A stretch of DNA of 43,026 nucleotides, taken from assembly GCA_029243145.1 (NCBI GenBank), contig JAQWSQ010000152.1, positions 1 to 43,026 on the forward strand, written 5' to 3'. Below, piece by piece: positions 9,587-19,418 of this stretch (position 1 is the stretch's first letter; each line of letters starts with the position of its first letter). A program made the translations under genes and the position numbers. A model generated the notes under the pieces. It worked only from the letters and a program-made list of their open reading frames with translations, searched no databases and had not been told where the DNA came from. Source of the DNA: Planctomycetaceae bacterium. Its GTDB lineage: Bacteria > Planctomycetota > Planctomycetia > Planctomycetales > Planctomycetaceae.

Positions 9587-10861
9587 GTGATTCGTAAGAT
9601 TTCAATTCCCATTATTTTCTATTCTCTGTTGTCTGGTTGTACAGAACCCGAACCGCTGGTTCGGCCGCCGATCACTGTTTCGGTTTCTCCACCCGTCATT
9701 CGGAGCGTCGATAGCTACGTCGAGATCAGTGGCCGCTCAGACGCTTCCGAGATCTTCGAAGCCCGCGCTCGCGTTCCTGGAACGCTGATGCCGACAGAAG
9801 ACGGCAAGCCTCGGTTCACCGAAGGGGAAAATGTTTCCAAGGGACAAGAATTGTTCTCGATCGAACCAGAACCATATCAAGCCGCCGTCGATGCCGCAAA
9901 TGCTCGCTTGGAATCCGCAGAGGCTCAAAAAACCTTGGCCGATACCACGTATCAACGATCAAAGAATCTCTATGAAAAAAGTGCCATCACCCGAGCAGAA
10001 CTCGATGAACGAGAAGCCGAGTTTAATGTGGCTCAAGCCGCCATCTCACAAGAGAAAGCCGCGCTCAAACAAGCCGAGATCGAACTTGGCTACACCACAA
10101 TCAATGCCGAATTTGAAGGGATTATTGGCGAGAGTCACGTCGATGAGGGAAATATTGTCGGAGTGGGAGAATTCACGTTACTTGCCACCGTGCGCAAAAC
10201 GGACCCTCTTCATATCTACTTCGATGCCGCCGAGCGTGTCGTTTTGAATTTTCTGCGTAAGTTGTCCGAAGGAGATGCGAGAGAGATTCAAGAGATCACA
10301 CTCGAAATCGGCTACGAAGGAGAGACCGGTTATCCCCATCAAGGACAACTGCAATTAATCGACAATCAGATCGATCCCAACACGGGGACAGCGCTCTTGC
10401 GGGGGACAATGAGGAACCCCGACCAAAACGTCCTTCCCGGCTCCTATGCTCGCATTCGCATCAAAACTCTACCGATTCCCGAAGCCGTCCTGGTGAGTGA
10501 AATCGCCATCAATACAGACCTGTCTGGCAAATACATTCTCATCGTGAATGAAGCAGGGATAGTCGAGCAACGACGCGTTCGCTTGGGTCAACTTTACGAT
10601 GGCTTTCGACATGTCACCGCCCTGTGGAAACCAGAAGAAGCGGAACCCAAAGGCGAGTCCGAAATTCCGACAGACTTCCAATACATTCATGCAGGACTCT
10701 TGCAAGCTCGTCCGGGACTCACCGTGAAGTCAGAAGTCGTTCCCATGAAATATCCCACAAAAGAAGACGAACCTGAACTTGATGAGACCACCGTCAAAGA
10801 GACCAAGAAGACAAAAACGGAACCAGAGTCCCCCGACTCGGGGCCGCCAGAAGATCGGTAG
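9587..10861 (+). CDS. RND efflux periplasmic adaptor lipoprotein (HlyD/MFP family)
   Basis: Membrane-fusion subunit of a tripartite RND efflux pump, 424 residues. GTG at 9587 has an AGGAG ribosome site eight bases upstream. The mature lipoprotein starts at C18 of the lipobox LLSGC. Order: a barrel-sandwich/lipoyl half (RARVPGTLMP...GENVSKGQELFSIEPEPYQAAV), an alpha-hairpin (about 95-170), the second lipoyl half (AEFEGIIGESHVDEGNIVG), and a beta-barrel region (KTDPLHIYFDAAERVVL). The membrane-proximal domain ends in an acidic, Lys/Glu/Pro-rich tail of about 40 residues, longer than in AcrA. The permease follows after 51 bases, and no outer-membrane TolC-type gene is nearby. Substrate cannot be read from sequence. 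Confidence 0.93.
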   Translation: MIRKISIPIIFYSLLSGCTEPEPLVRPPITVSVSPPVIRSVDSYVEISGRSDASEIFEARARVPGTLMPTEDGKPRFTEGENVSKGQELFSIEPEPYQAAVDAANARLESAEAQKTLADTTYQRSKNLYEKSAITRAELDEREAEFNVAQAAISQEKAALKQAEIELGYTTINAEFEGIIGESHVDEGNIVGVGEFTLLATVRKTDPLHIYFDAAERVVLNFLRKLSEGDAREIQEITLEIGYEGETGYPHQGQLQLIDNQIDPNTGTALLRGTMRNPDQNVLPGSYARIRIKTLPIPEAVLVSEIAINTDLSGKYILIVNEAGIVEQRRVRLGQLYDGFRHVTALWKPEEAEPKGESEIPTDFQYIHAGLLQARPGLTVKSEVVPMKYPTKEDEPELDETTVKETKKTKTEPESPDSGPPEDR

Positions 10862-10912
10862 TTGATGTGCTGAAGTTCTGTTTTTTCGTCCGCGTCTTGA
10901 GAGCCGACAACT

Positions 10913-13900
10913 ATGTTCAGTCATTTTTTTATCGATAGACCCATCTTCTCTGCCGTGATCTCGATTGTGATCGTGCTGGCAGGAGCAATCACAATCCCGC
11001 TACTGCCGATTGAACAAACGCCCGACATCACTCCTCCCACGGTGACCGTCACCACCAGTTACCCCGGTGCGTCGGCAAATGTCGTTGCCGAAACTGTCGC
11101 ACTCCCCATCGAAGCGGAAGTCAACGGTGTGCAAGACATGCTTTACATGTCGTCGAAATCATCGGATGACGGCACGTATGAATTAGTGGTGACGTTTGAA
11201 GTGGGAACTGATATCGACATGGCGACCGTGTTGGTTCAAAACCGAGTGGCCATCGCCATGCCGAAGCTGCCCGAGGAAGTCACTCGACAAGGCGTCAAAA
11301 CCGAGAAAAAATCAACGGCCATTGTTTTGATGGTCAATCTGATTTCACCGAGCGGTCAGTACACACAACTCGACTTGAGTAATTTCACAGCGACCAACAT
11401 CAAAGATGAGTTAGCACGCCTTCCCGGTGTCGGCAATGTGAACGTGATGGGTGCGAAAGATCTCGGCATGAGAATCTGGCTCGATCCGGGAAAACTGAAA
11501 ACTCGCAACCTCACCACCAACGAAGTTCTGCAAGCGGTCCGTGAACAAAACGTGCAGGTCGCTGCCGGTCAATTGGGAGCCGAACCTGCTCCTCCCGGCC
11601 AGAATTTCCAATATTCGATCAGCACCAAAGGTCGGCTTTCCGATCCCGAAGAGTTTGAAGAGTTGATCCTCCGGGTCGGCGCACAAGGACAATTGCTTCG
11701 ACTGGGAGATGTCGCCCGCGTGGAAGAAGGAGCCCAGTCTTACCGGTGGGATGTCGAATTGAATAATCAACCTTCCATTGCTGTGGCAATTTACCAACTG
11801 CCCGGAGCGAACTCCCTCTCTGTGGCGGATGCTGTTCGCGCCAAGATGGAAGAGATCAAACCTCAATTCCCACTCGGGATGGATTACAAAATTGCTTACG
11901 ACACGACCACGTTTGTCACCACTTCTATCAAAGAAGTGATTAACACTCTGCTCATAGCCATCGTGCTGGTGGTGCTGACAGTTTATGTCTTCCTGCAAGA
12001 CTTTCGCACAACACTCGTACCGTCGTTGACCATTCCGGTATCATTAATCGGGACTTTTGCCGTGATGATGGTGCTCGGCTTTTCGATCAATACACTGACT
12101 CTGTTTGGGTTGGTACTTGCCATCGGCATCGTGGTCGACGATTCAATCGTTGTCGTCGAGAATACTGTCCGTTTGATTGATGAAGAAAAACTCTCGTCGA
12201 AAGACGCGGCGAAAAAAGCCATGACTGAAGTCTCTGGCCCGGTGGTTGCCACAACGATGGTATTACTGGCAGTCTTTGTGCCGACCGCCTTTATGGCGGG
12301 TATCACCGGTAAGTTATACAGTCAATTCTCATTAACAATCTCGGTGGCGACGGTCTTTTCCTCGATCAATGCGCTCACATTGGCACCTGCTCTGTGCGGA
12401 ATGCTATTGCGGCCTTCTCCCGAAGCACGAGGCGGATTCTTCCGACTGTTTAACAGCGGATATGATAAAACCAGTCGAGGTTATATGGCCGTCTCCAAGC
12501 GATTGATTCGCCACAGCAGTATTGCCGTCCTGATGCTGATTGTTGCCAGCGCTTTGATGGTCTTCGGGTTTATTAAAATTCCGGGTGGGTTTATCCCCGA
12601 TGAAGACCAAGGTTACTTCATCATTGCCGCCAAACTTCCCGATGGCGCCAGTAGCCAGAGAACGTCCAAAACACTCGACAAGATCGACCTCATTCTCAAA
12701 GACGCGCCGGGAGTGGCGGATGTCATTAAGGTCAATGGGTACTCGGCTCTCGACTCTCTCGTCACGCCCAACGCGGGAACCTACTTCGTCGTCATGAAAC
12801 CTTGGGACGAGCGCGCGCACATCAACAAAACTGTCGGCATGGTCCAACAAAAACTGTTTGAGATTCGGGAAGGCTTTTGTCTGGCATTCTTACCTCCCGC
12901 CATTCAAGGGCTGGGGGCGGCGGGTGGTTTTGAAATGCAAATTCGAGATATCGGCAACGCGGGCGGAGAGCAACTTCAACGGGTTGCCGACGAATTGGCC
13001 GTCGCGGGCACTGAAAACCCACAACTCACCCGCATGAGCAACAACTTTTCAGCCAGTGTGCCGCAATTGTATCTTGACGTAGATCGAGAAAAAGCGAAGA
13101 AACTTGGTATCGCCTTGAGCGAAGTCTTCGGAACCTTGCAAACGAATCTGGGTTCGAGTTATGTGAATGATTACAACAAATACTCGCGAACCTGGCGTGT
13201 CATGGCCCAAGCCGACAACCAGTTTCGTACGAAACCGGAAGATATTGAGCAGTTACAGGTCCGTGATCGCGACGGAAAAATGATTCCCTTAGCGACGTTA
13301 CTCACGATTGAAGAAGTCGCCGGCCCACAGGTGATCTACCGATTCAATTCGGTTCCTTCCGCCACCATCACCGGACAAGGAATTCCCGGAGTCAGCTCGG
13401 GTGATGCGATCAAAACAATCGGTCGAATCGCCGACGAAACTCTCCCCGAGACAATGAATTATCAATGGTCGGGAACCGCCTATCAAGAAGTCTCCACGGG
13501 AAACACGGCGGCTTTCATCTTTGGACTTTCGGTCGTTCTCGTTTATCTATTCTTGTGTGCTTTGTATGAAGCTTGGTTTGCACCGTGGGCGGTGATTTTC
13601 ACTGTGCCGTTCGCAATTTTAGGAGGCATTGCTCTCACTGGAGTGCGAGGCTACGACATCAATGTGTACACACAAATCGGGATCGTTTTGCTGATCGGCC
13701 TTTCCACGAAAACGGCAATCCTGATTGTCGAATTCGCCAAACAACTTCATGAAGAAGGAAAATCGATTCACGAAGCCGCCGAAATTGCCGCCGACCTGCG
13801 ATTCCGAGCCATCTTGATGACGGCCTTATCTTTCATCCTTGGTGTGATTCCCTTGGTGATTGCCTCCGGTGCGGGAGCCGGCTCTCGTCGCGCCTTGGGA

Positions 13901-14032
13901 ACGGCCGTCTTCGGGGGAATGTGCGCAGCCACATTCTTTGGGGTGTTTATCATTCCTGCATTGTATGTTGTGGTGCAATCAGTGGCCGAGTGGGGCAAGA
14001 AAGAGACACCTGAACCTGCTGAAGAATCATAG
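10913..14032 (+). CDS. RND family efflux permease (AcrB/MexF-like, HAE1)
   Basis: A proton-driven inner-membrane transporter of 1039 residues, the family length. It begins FSHFFIDRPIFSAVISIVIV, followed by the periplasmic porter domain (PGASANVVAETVA, LPGVGNVNVMG). The proton-relay pair lies at D409 and D410 in VLAIGIVVDDSIVVVENTVR, matching D407/D408 of AcrB. The second half begins with FIKIPGGFIPDEDQGYFI and carries the relay lysine in GLSTKTAILIVEFAKQ. About twelve membrane segments are visible. It forms a two-gene unit with the adaptor lipoprotein 51 bases upstream. Drug or other hydrophobic efflux is the family role; the substrate is unknown. It converges on the kinase gene. Confidence 0.95.
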   Translation: MFSHFFIDRPIFSAVISIVIVLAGAITIPLLPIEQTPDITPPTVTVTTSYPGASANVVAETVALPIEAEVNGVQDMLYMSSKSSDDGTYELVVTFEVGTDIDMATVLVQNRVAIAMPKLPEEVTRQGVKTEKKSTAIVLMVNLISPSGQYTQLDLSNFTATNIKDELARLPGVGNVNVMGAKDLGMRIWLDPGKLKTRNLTTNEVLQAVREQNVQVAAGQLGAEPAPPGQNFQYSISTKGRLSDPEEFEELILRVGAQGQLLRLGDVARVEEGAQSYRWDVELNNQPSIAVAIYQLPGANSLSVADAVRAKMEEIKPQFPLGMDYKIAYDTTTFVTTSIKEVINTLLIAIVLVVLTVYVFLQDFRTTLVPSLTIPVSLIGTFAVMMVLGFSINTLTLFGLVLAIGIVVDDSIVVVENTVRLIDEEKLSSKDAAKKAMTEVSGPVVATTMVLLAVFVPTAFMAGITGKLYSQFSLTISVATVFSSINALTLAPALCGMLLRPSPEARGGFFRLFNSGYDKTSRGYMAVSKRLIRHSSIAVLMLIVASALMVFGFIKIPGGFIPDEDQGYFIIAAKLPDGASSQRTSKTLDKIDLILKDAPGVADVIKVNGYSALDSLVTPNAGTYFVVMKPWDERAHINKTVGMVQQKLFEIREGFCLAFLPPAIQGLGAAGGFEMQIRDIGNAGGEQLQRVADELAVAGTENPQLTRMSNNFSASVPQLYLDVDREKAKKLGIALSEVFGTLQTNLGSSYVNDYNKYSRTWRVMAQADNQFRTKPEDIEQLQVRDRDGKMIPLATLLTIEEVAGPQVIYRFNSVPSATITGQGIPGVSSGDAIKTIGRIADETLPETMNYQWSGTAYQEVSTGNTAAFIFGLSVVLVYLFLCALYEAWFAPWAVIFTVPFAILGGIALTGVRGYDINVYTQIGIVLLIGLSTKTAILIVEFAKQLHEEGKSIHEAAEIAADLRFRAILMTALSFILGVIPLVIASGAGAGSRRALGTAVFGGMCAATFFGVFIIPALYVVVQSVAEWGKKETPEPAEES

Positions 14033-14063
14033 TTGACGAGCCCTCATCGAGTTTCTGCTCGCT

Positions 14064-14080
14064 TGGATCCTATTGATCCA
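14064..14080. terminator. small hairpin at the RND/kinase convergent junction
   Basis: TGGATC (14064-14069) and GATCCA (14075-14080) pair perfectly around the loop CTATT. The minus-strand TAG of the kinase gene lies at 14070-14072, within the loop. There is no T tract. It is short and could arise by chance, but its position matches the other convergent junctions in this window. Confidence 0.35.
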
Positions 14081-14945
14081 GCAACAGGTTGAGATCCTGT
14101 TGCAGTTGGGTCATGTCTTGATACCGAGATGAGGAATCGTAAGCAATTGCCTTCATGCAGATACGTTCCATTTCGGGTGACAGATCGGGGCGGTACTTTC
14201 GAGGTGATGCATATTCGCTATCCATAATCTGGTCGATGACTTCCATCATATTGCCATCAAACAGCGACTGATTGCACAACAGAGACCACAACACCAACCC
14301 TAGGCTGAAGACATCCGCTTGAGGCGTCAGTTCATCTCCCATGATTTGTTCTGGTGACATGTACGCAGGTGTTCCGACTCGCTGATCGTTGGCGGTCAAT
14401 TCGGTCACGTCTTCTGTATTTTCAAAACATTTGGCCAAGCCGAAGTCGAGAACAAGGGGACGCCCCGCCTTATCAATCATAATGTTTTCTGGTTTGATAT
14501 CCCGATGAACCATTCCATTACGGTGTAGTTCTTGTAGCCCCGCACCCACAGACGCAATGATGAGTGCAGCATCGACTTCGGGAAGCGGGCCCGTTTCCTG
14601 CAACAGGTCAGTCAACGTCATCCCGTCGATGTATTCCATCGCAACAAAAAATGTGCCGCCGTCGATTCCAACATCGTAAATCGCGCACAATTTTTCATGC
14701 TGCACAGTCATGGCCGCGTGTGCTTCACGCAGGAAACGTCGCTCTGTCTGTTCGGTTTTTTCGGTCGGCTGCCACAAGGGAACTTTCAGAGCCACCTCTT
14801 CTTTGCGGATCTTATCGTAAGCCAGCATGACGGTCGCCATGCCCCCACTGCCCAGCGTCCGTTTGATGTCATAACGATTGATAGAATGGGGCTGTATCTC
14901 AGCGTGCTCGTCCCCGAGTTCGAAATCGCTTTGTTCTGAATCCAC
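14070..14945 (-). CDS. soluble Hanks-type serine/threonine protein kinase
   Basis: A 291-residue protein that is almost entirely one kinase domain (about 25-288). It has the glycine-rich loop LGSGGMATV (31-39), the ATP lysine K54 in VALKVP, and the catalytic loop HRDIKPEN (H147, D149). The DFG motif is at 167-169, the activation segment ends GTPAYMSPEQ, and DVFSLGLVLWSLLC follows. All catalytic residues are present, so it should be active. It lacks the C-terminal membrane segment, PASTA or WD40/TPR sensor domains that planctomycete kinases often carry, so it is predicted to be cytosolic. No phosphatase or forkhead-associated protein is adjacent. Its targets are unknown. Confidence 0.93.
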   Translation of the reverse strand: MDSEQSDFELGDEHAEIQPHSINRYDIKRTLGSGGMATVMLAYDKIRKEEVALKVPLWQPTEKTEQTERRFLREAHAAMTVQHEKLCAIYDVGIDGGTFFVAMEYIDGMTLTDLLQETGPLPEVDAALIIASVGAGLQELHRNGMVHRDIKPENIMIDKAGRPLVLDFGLAKCFENTEDVTELTANDQRVGTPAYMSPEQIMGDELTPQADVFSLGLVLWSLLCNQSLFDGNMMEVIDQIMDSEYASPRKYRPDLSPEMERICMKAIAYDSSSRYQDMTQLQQDLNLLLDQ

Positions 14946-15019
14946 CGTCTCTCACCCTCACTCAAATGATCGAATCAAAATATCTTGAAAGTTACCACAC
15001 AAACTCGAGTCTGAATGAT

Positions 15020-17260
15020 TTATTGCTTCGTTTTTTCCTCAAGCAATAAGGTTCTTAATTGTCGAATGGGTTCGCGTTCGACGGTCAAATCGGGTCGTTC
15101 CAGCAATGTTTCGATATCCTGAAGAGCGTCGGCACTGCGATCCGTTTGATAATTGAGCACTGCCCGGAACCACAAATAATGATCAACATCGGGAGCCACA
15201 ACCACCATTGCTTCGATATATCTCCGCATCGCTTTCGGATCTTCACTATTGCGGGCAAGACCAAACAAATTGTTGAGCATCCTCTCGATGATTTCACGAT
15301 TTCCAGAAGTGGCCACGTCTTGCCCATCGAATGGTCGTCCGGTATTTTCCAGAACTAACTGTTCGGCGTCATCGAGAGACATCCGCTTTCCTTTATGGAA
15401 GGGGTCAATCAATTGCGATTCACCTTCGGAAGGCTCATACCGGACAATAAAATGTGTCGGCAAACCGACTCCCACGACGGGTAACTCCAACCGCTTCGCC
15501 AACTCCATATACAACACAGAAAGCGTAATCGGTAAACCCTCGCGATCATCCATCACCTCGTTCATATAACTGTTTGAGCGGTTGTAATAGTCGTGGCGGC
15601 TTCCGTGATATCCTAACTCCTCGAACAGATAGACATCCAAAGATTTCAGTTTCTCTTCGTCGGTCGCTTTTTCGGGTATCCCTTTTTTGATTTCGGCCAC
15701 CATGCGATCCGCTTCTTGCAGGTACGATTCCACGCGAAACTCTGAGTTATCAAGCTGAGCGATCAATAACCCCGCGTGTAGCAGATCGATTTTCTCCTCC
15801 GGCTCCTCGAGCACTTTCCTCATCTGTGCGACCACTTTTTGGACGTGAATATCCTTGGCCAAGTTTCGCAGCCGTTCGGCTTCCGCTTCTAACTCTTGGG
15901 CTCGTTGAGTAATGACTGTGCCGGCGTGCGGCTCTTCCAGAAATTGTTGCGCCACCGAGCGTAAAGGAGCCGCTGAAAGATCGAGTTTGATCAGATCGCC
16001 TTTCAATCGCGTCACAACATCTGCGGCGGGACGCAAACTGGGTAATTCCTTCCCCAGCCGAAAGTTTTTGAACTCAGCAATCGTATCTCGAAACTTGACG
16101 AGACCCACTTGACCAGTACGAAGCGTTTCCCCAGTTTTTTCGATGACTTTTTGATCGTTGACGAAACAGAGAATTTTATCCTGTTCGATACGAACTTTGA
16201 GAGTATTCAACTGACTTGATTGGTAATACTCGCTGCGAACTTCTTCTAGGACCGTCCAGGAAAAGACATCAGTTCCATCAAAGCGAGTCAGTCGCAAGCC
16301 ACCGTTGGAAGGATAAAAGCCAAAATGTCGCGTGTCTCCATCCGATTCAAACACAAGACCCGCCGCGCCTCCTTCATCATCCAATCGGACGGCCACTTCC
16401 AGCTCATAAGGAGGTTGGGGAACTTCTTGTTTTGACAAAGCAATGGACCGCCCGCCAAAGCCGGCACCGCGTCCTTTCACAAGTATTCGCCCCGCACGCT
16501 GGTTCCAGGTCGAACCGAAGAGAGTCGTCCATTCATTGTCGTCGATCACCCCAATCGTCAACCAGCGTGACATCGGGATCGGATTCGGATTTGCTAACAG
16601 AGGTTTGAGTTGATTGATGGGAACCGCAAATGCAACATTCTTTTCGGCCAGTGATTTGAGAGCGACAATTCCTTGGACATTTCCTGCGTAGTCAATGACG
16701 GGACCGCCGCTGTTGCCTTGTTCGATGAGCATACCCAATTGCATCAACGGTTTTTCATCAATTTCCCGAATCCCCGAAATCACTCCACCGACCACACTAA
16801 ACCGAAAGCCGCGCGGGTTCCCCAAAGCAATCGCCGGAGTTCCTTGTTTGACGGCATCCGAATCCCCCAACGGAAGTGCAGGCAGTTTGGTCGCATCGAT
16901 TTTCAAGACGGCAAGATCAAGATGCCGATCCGAAGCCAAGATCGTTTTCACTGGAAATGATCGTCCGTTCTGCAAACGCACTTGAATCGGTCGCGCTTCA
17001 CCGATGACGTGCATGTTGGTGGCGATTAAACCGTCAGAGTCGATGATAAATCCGCTCCCCAGACCTTCCTGTTTTCCGTCTCGCCCTGTGAAAGTGACAA
17101 CGACGAGTGATTCTTTCACCCGCTCGGTCAGCTCAGAAACATCCTGTTGCGCTGCGGGGGCAGATGGAGACTCATCCTTTTTTTGAGCCGACACACTCCC
17201 GTCCGAATTCACGACGACCAGCATGACCATCAACATGATTTGAATAAGTTTGAACGACAT
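15020..17260 (-). CDS. secreted fusion: HtrA-like serine protease, beta-sandwich, SirB1/transglutaminase-like domain
   Basis: A 746-residue exported protein from ATG 17260 (AGGA upstream), with a signal peptide over about residues 1-24 ending VSA. Residues 45-225 form a trypsin-like HtrA/Deg domain with GSGFIIDSDGLIATNMHVI (His84), DLAVLKI (Asp115) and EQGNSGGPVID (Ser184), a complete triad. No PDZ domain follows. Residues about 240-400 look like a concanavalin/LamG-type sandwich (YELEVAVRL, GLVFESDGD, LNTLKVRIEQDKILCFVNDQKV). A charged helical linker leads to a SirB1/transglutaminase-like region at about 490-640, with DREGLPITLSVLYMELAKRL, VGLPTHFIVRY and LIDPFHKGKRMSL. A TPR-like tail follows. 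The upstream extension to 17371 is discarded. The three-part order is the unusual point; the substrate is unknown. Confidence 0.87.
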   Translation of the reverse strand: MSFKLIQIMLMVMLVVVNSDGSVSAQKKDESPSAPAAQQDVSELTERVKESLVVVTFTGRDGKQEGLGSGFIIDSDGLIATNMHVIGEARPIQVRLQNGRSFPVKTILASDRHLDLAVLKIDATKLPALPLGDSDAVKQGTPAIALGNPRGFRFSVVGGVISGIREIDEKPLMQLGMLIEQGNSGGPVIDYAGNVQGIVALKSLAEKNVAFAVPINQLKPLLANPNPIPMSRWLTIGVIDDNEWTTLFGSTWNQRAGRILVKGRGAGFGGRSIALSKQEVPQPPYELEVAVRLDDEGGAAGLVFESDGDTRHFGFYPSNGGLRLTRFDGTDVFSWTVLEEVRSEYYQSSQLNTLKVRIEQDKILCFVNDQKVIEKTGETLRTGQVGLVKFRDTIAEFKNFRLGKELPSLRPAADVVTRLKGDLIKLDLSAAPLRSVAQQFLEEPHAGTVITQRAQELEAEAERLRNLAKDIHVQKVVAQMRKVLEEPEEKIDLLHAGLLIAQLDNSEFRVESYLQEADRMVAEIKKGIPEKATDEEKLKSLDVYLFEELGYHGSRHDYYNRSNSYMNEVMDDREGLPITLSVLYMELAKRLELPVVGVGLPTHFIVRYEPSEGESQLIDPFHKGKRMSLDDAEQLVLENTGRPFDGQDVATSGNREIIERMLNNLFGLARNSEDPKAMRRYIEAMVVVAPDVDHYLWFRAVLNYQTDRSADALQDIETLLERPDLTVEREPIRQLRTLLLEEKTKQ

Positions 17261-17628
17261 ACGTTGATGATTCCTGATTGAGGCAAGAAACTCGGGGACT
17301 TCCAGACTACCGGGTCGGCAGGTCACCAGGAAAGTCGATAATCGGCCTCCCGACGGGAATCTGACGATCACTCACGATGCTGTCTTGTCTTTCAGGGGAG
17401 TGCCTTTGCTGCGAACCCGACAGCCCTAAGTAGTGTCCAGTGTGTGTTTTGAGCCTTATGTACTCCCTAAAAATCTCCCAATCGTTAGAGAGTGACCAAG
17501 ATTTGACCTCTCGAAGCGGGTTTGGTTGTAGACCGTTTCCCCGTGAGATACACTATTTCTTCCTTCTTGCGGGTATCGTAGATGGTCTACGCCACCGAGA
17601 AGGAGTATTCGCAGAAAGAACTTGAGTC
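17261..17628. other. 368-base divergent intergenic region upstream of ilvN
   Basis: It holds the promoters of the minus-strand protease fusion and of ilvN. A TTGACC box at 17503-17508 is a possible -35 element, but I see no convincing -10 partner. The downstream half contains the nested inverted repeats described separately. No open frame here has a ribosome site or coding character, and I found no obvious leader peptide rich in branched-chain codons. Confidence 0.45.
17528..17590 (+). promoter_or_regulatory. possible structured leader of ilvN
   Basis: Two nested perfect inverted repeats lie 39-101 bases before the ilvN start: an outer GTAGACC (17528-17534) with GGTCTAC (17584-17590), and an inner GATAC (17547-17551) with GTATC (17573-17577). 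If transcribed this would fold into a long two-helix leader. There is no T run after it, so it is not an ordinary attenuator terminator. A regulatory leader for branched-chain amino-acid synthesis is an inference only. Confidence 0.3.
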
Positions 17629-18162
17629 ATGCGACACGTATTGTCAGCGTTAGTAGTGAACCAGCCAGGTGTGCTGGCCCATATTTCCGGTATGTTGGCG
17701 TCCCGCGCCTTCAACATCGATTCTCTGGCCGTCGGTGCCACCGAGAATCCCGAACTCTCACGTCTGACATTTGTCGTCAACGGCGACCAAAAAGTCCTGA
17801 ACCAGGTCCGTAAACAACTCGAAAAGATTATCACGGTCGTCAAAGTTCTCGATTTTTCCAATGAAGAATTCGTCGAACGCGATCTGATGCTAATGAAAGT
17901 CAGCACCAAAGAGGGGACACGAAGCGAAATCCTCGAGCTGGTGGCAATCTTCCGTGGACAGGTCGTCGGTGTCTCGCTCAATCATGTCATGATTGAAATC
18001 TCCGGCAAGGAGAGCAAGGTCGAAGCCTTTATCGATACCATGCGACCCTTTGGAATCATTGAACTGGTCCGGACCGGACGAATCGCCATGTTGCGTGGCG
18101 ATGCGTTTATTTACGATGCCAAAGCTGAATCCAACGCCGCAGAAGATACCGTTAACGCCTGA
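17629..18162 (+). CDS. ilvN: acetolactate synthase small (regulatory) subunit
   Basis: Regulatory subunit of acetohydroxyacid synthase, which makes acetolactate and acetohydroxybutyrate for valine, leucine and isoleucine. It has 177 residues. The N-terminal ACT domain is diagnostic (MRHVLSALVVNQPGVLAHI, SGMLASRAFNIDSLAVGATE), and the C-terminal regulatory half has ERDLMLMKVS and MRPFGIIELVRTGRIAM. ACT domains of this family bind valine for feedback inhibition. ATG at 17629 is fixed by alignment, although the ribosome site is weak. The catalytic subunit ilvB, often adjacent, is not in the window. ilvC follows 182 bases downstream on the same strand, probably with co-regulation. Confidence 0.95.
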   Translation: MRHVLSALVVNQPGVLAHISGMLASRAFNIDSLAVGATENPELSRLTFVVNGDQKVLNQVRKQLEKIITVVKVLDFSNEEFVERDLMLMKVSTKEGTRSEILELVAIFRGQVVGVSLNHVMIEISGKESKVEAFIDTMRPFGIIELVRTGRIAMLRGDAFIYDAKAESNAAEDTVNA

Positions 18163-18188
18163 GAGGATCATCGGGCGACTTCAGTTAC

Positions 18189-18220
18189 CAGATCGCGAAT
18201 ACCGTTTCGCACTCGATCTG
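18189..18220 (+). other. strong hairpin in the ilvN-ilvC spacer
   Basis: CAGATC (18189-18194) pairs with GATCTG (18215-18220), and GCGAA (18195-18199) pairs with TTCGC (18206-18210) around a six-base loop. This gives an 11-bp, one-bulge hairpin starting 26 bases after the ilvN stop. There is no T run. It may be an mRNA-stability or partial-termination element between ilvN and ilvC. Confidence 0.4.
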
Positions 18221-18344
18221 AAATACCCAGGGAACGCAGGAGAAGTCGTTCCCGCCGGTTGTCTGTCTGACTTTCCGGTTTAGAGAAAACATTTTTATCG
18301 GCCTTCCGGACATCACGCCGGGCAACTTACAAGAGAGAACAACA

Positions 18345-19349
<1,005 letters not shown>

Positions 19350-19379
19350 TTCCGTAGGAATCACAATTTGAAACGCACA

Positions 19380-19413
19380 ACACCCGGCTTCATTTGAGGT
19401 CGGGTGTTTTTTT
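19380..19413 (+). terminator. intrinsic terminator of ilvC
   Basis: ACACCCG (19380-19386) and CGGGTGT (19401-19407) form a perfect stem, extended inward by partly wobble-paired bases, and are followed by a run of seven T residues to 19413. This is a classic Rho-independent terminator 30 bases after the ilvC stop. It also sits five bases beyond the minus-strand end of the glycosyltransferase gene. Confidence 0.92.
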
Positions 19414-19418
19414 CTTCG

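Noticed and set aside
11411..11998. 195-residue minus-strand frame within the RND permease
   Set aside because: Antisense to an unambiguous permease, without ribosome site or domain.
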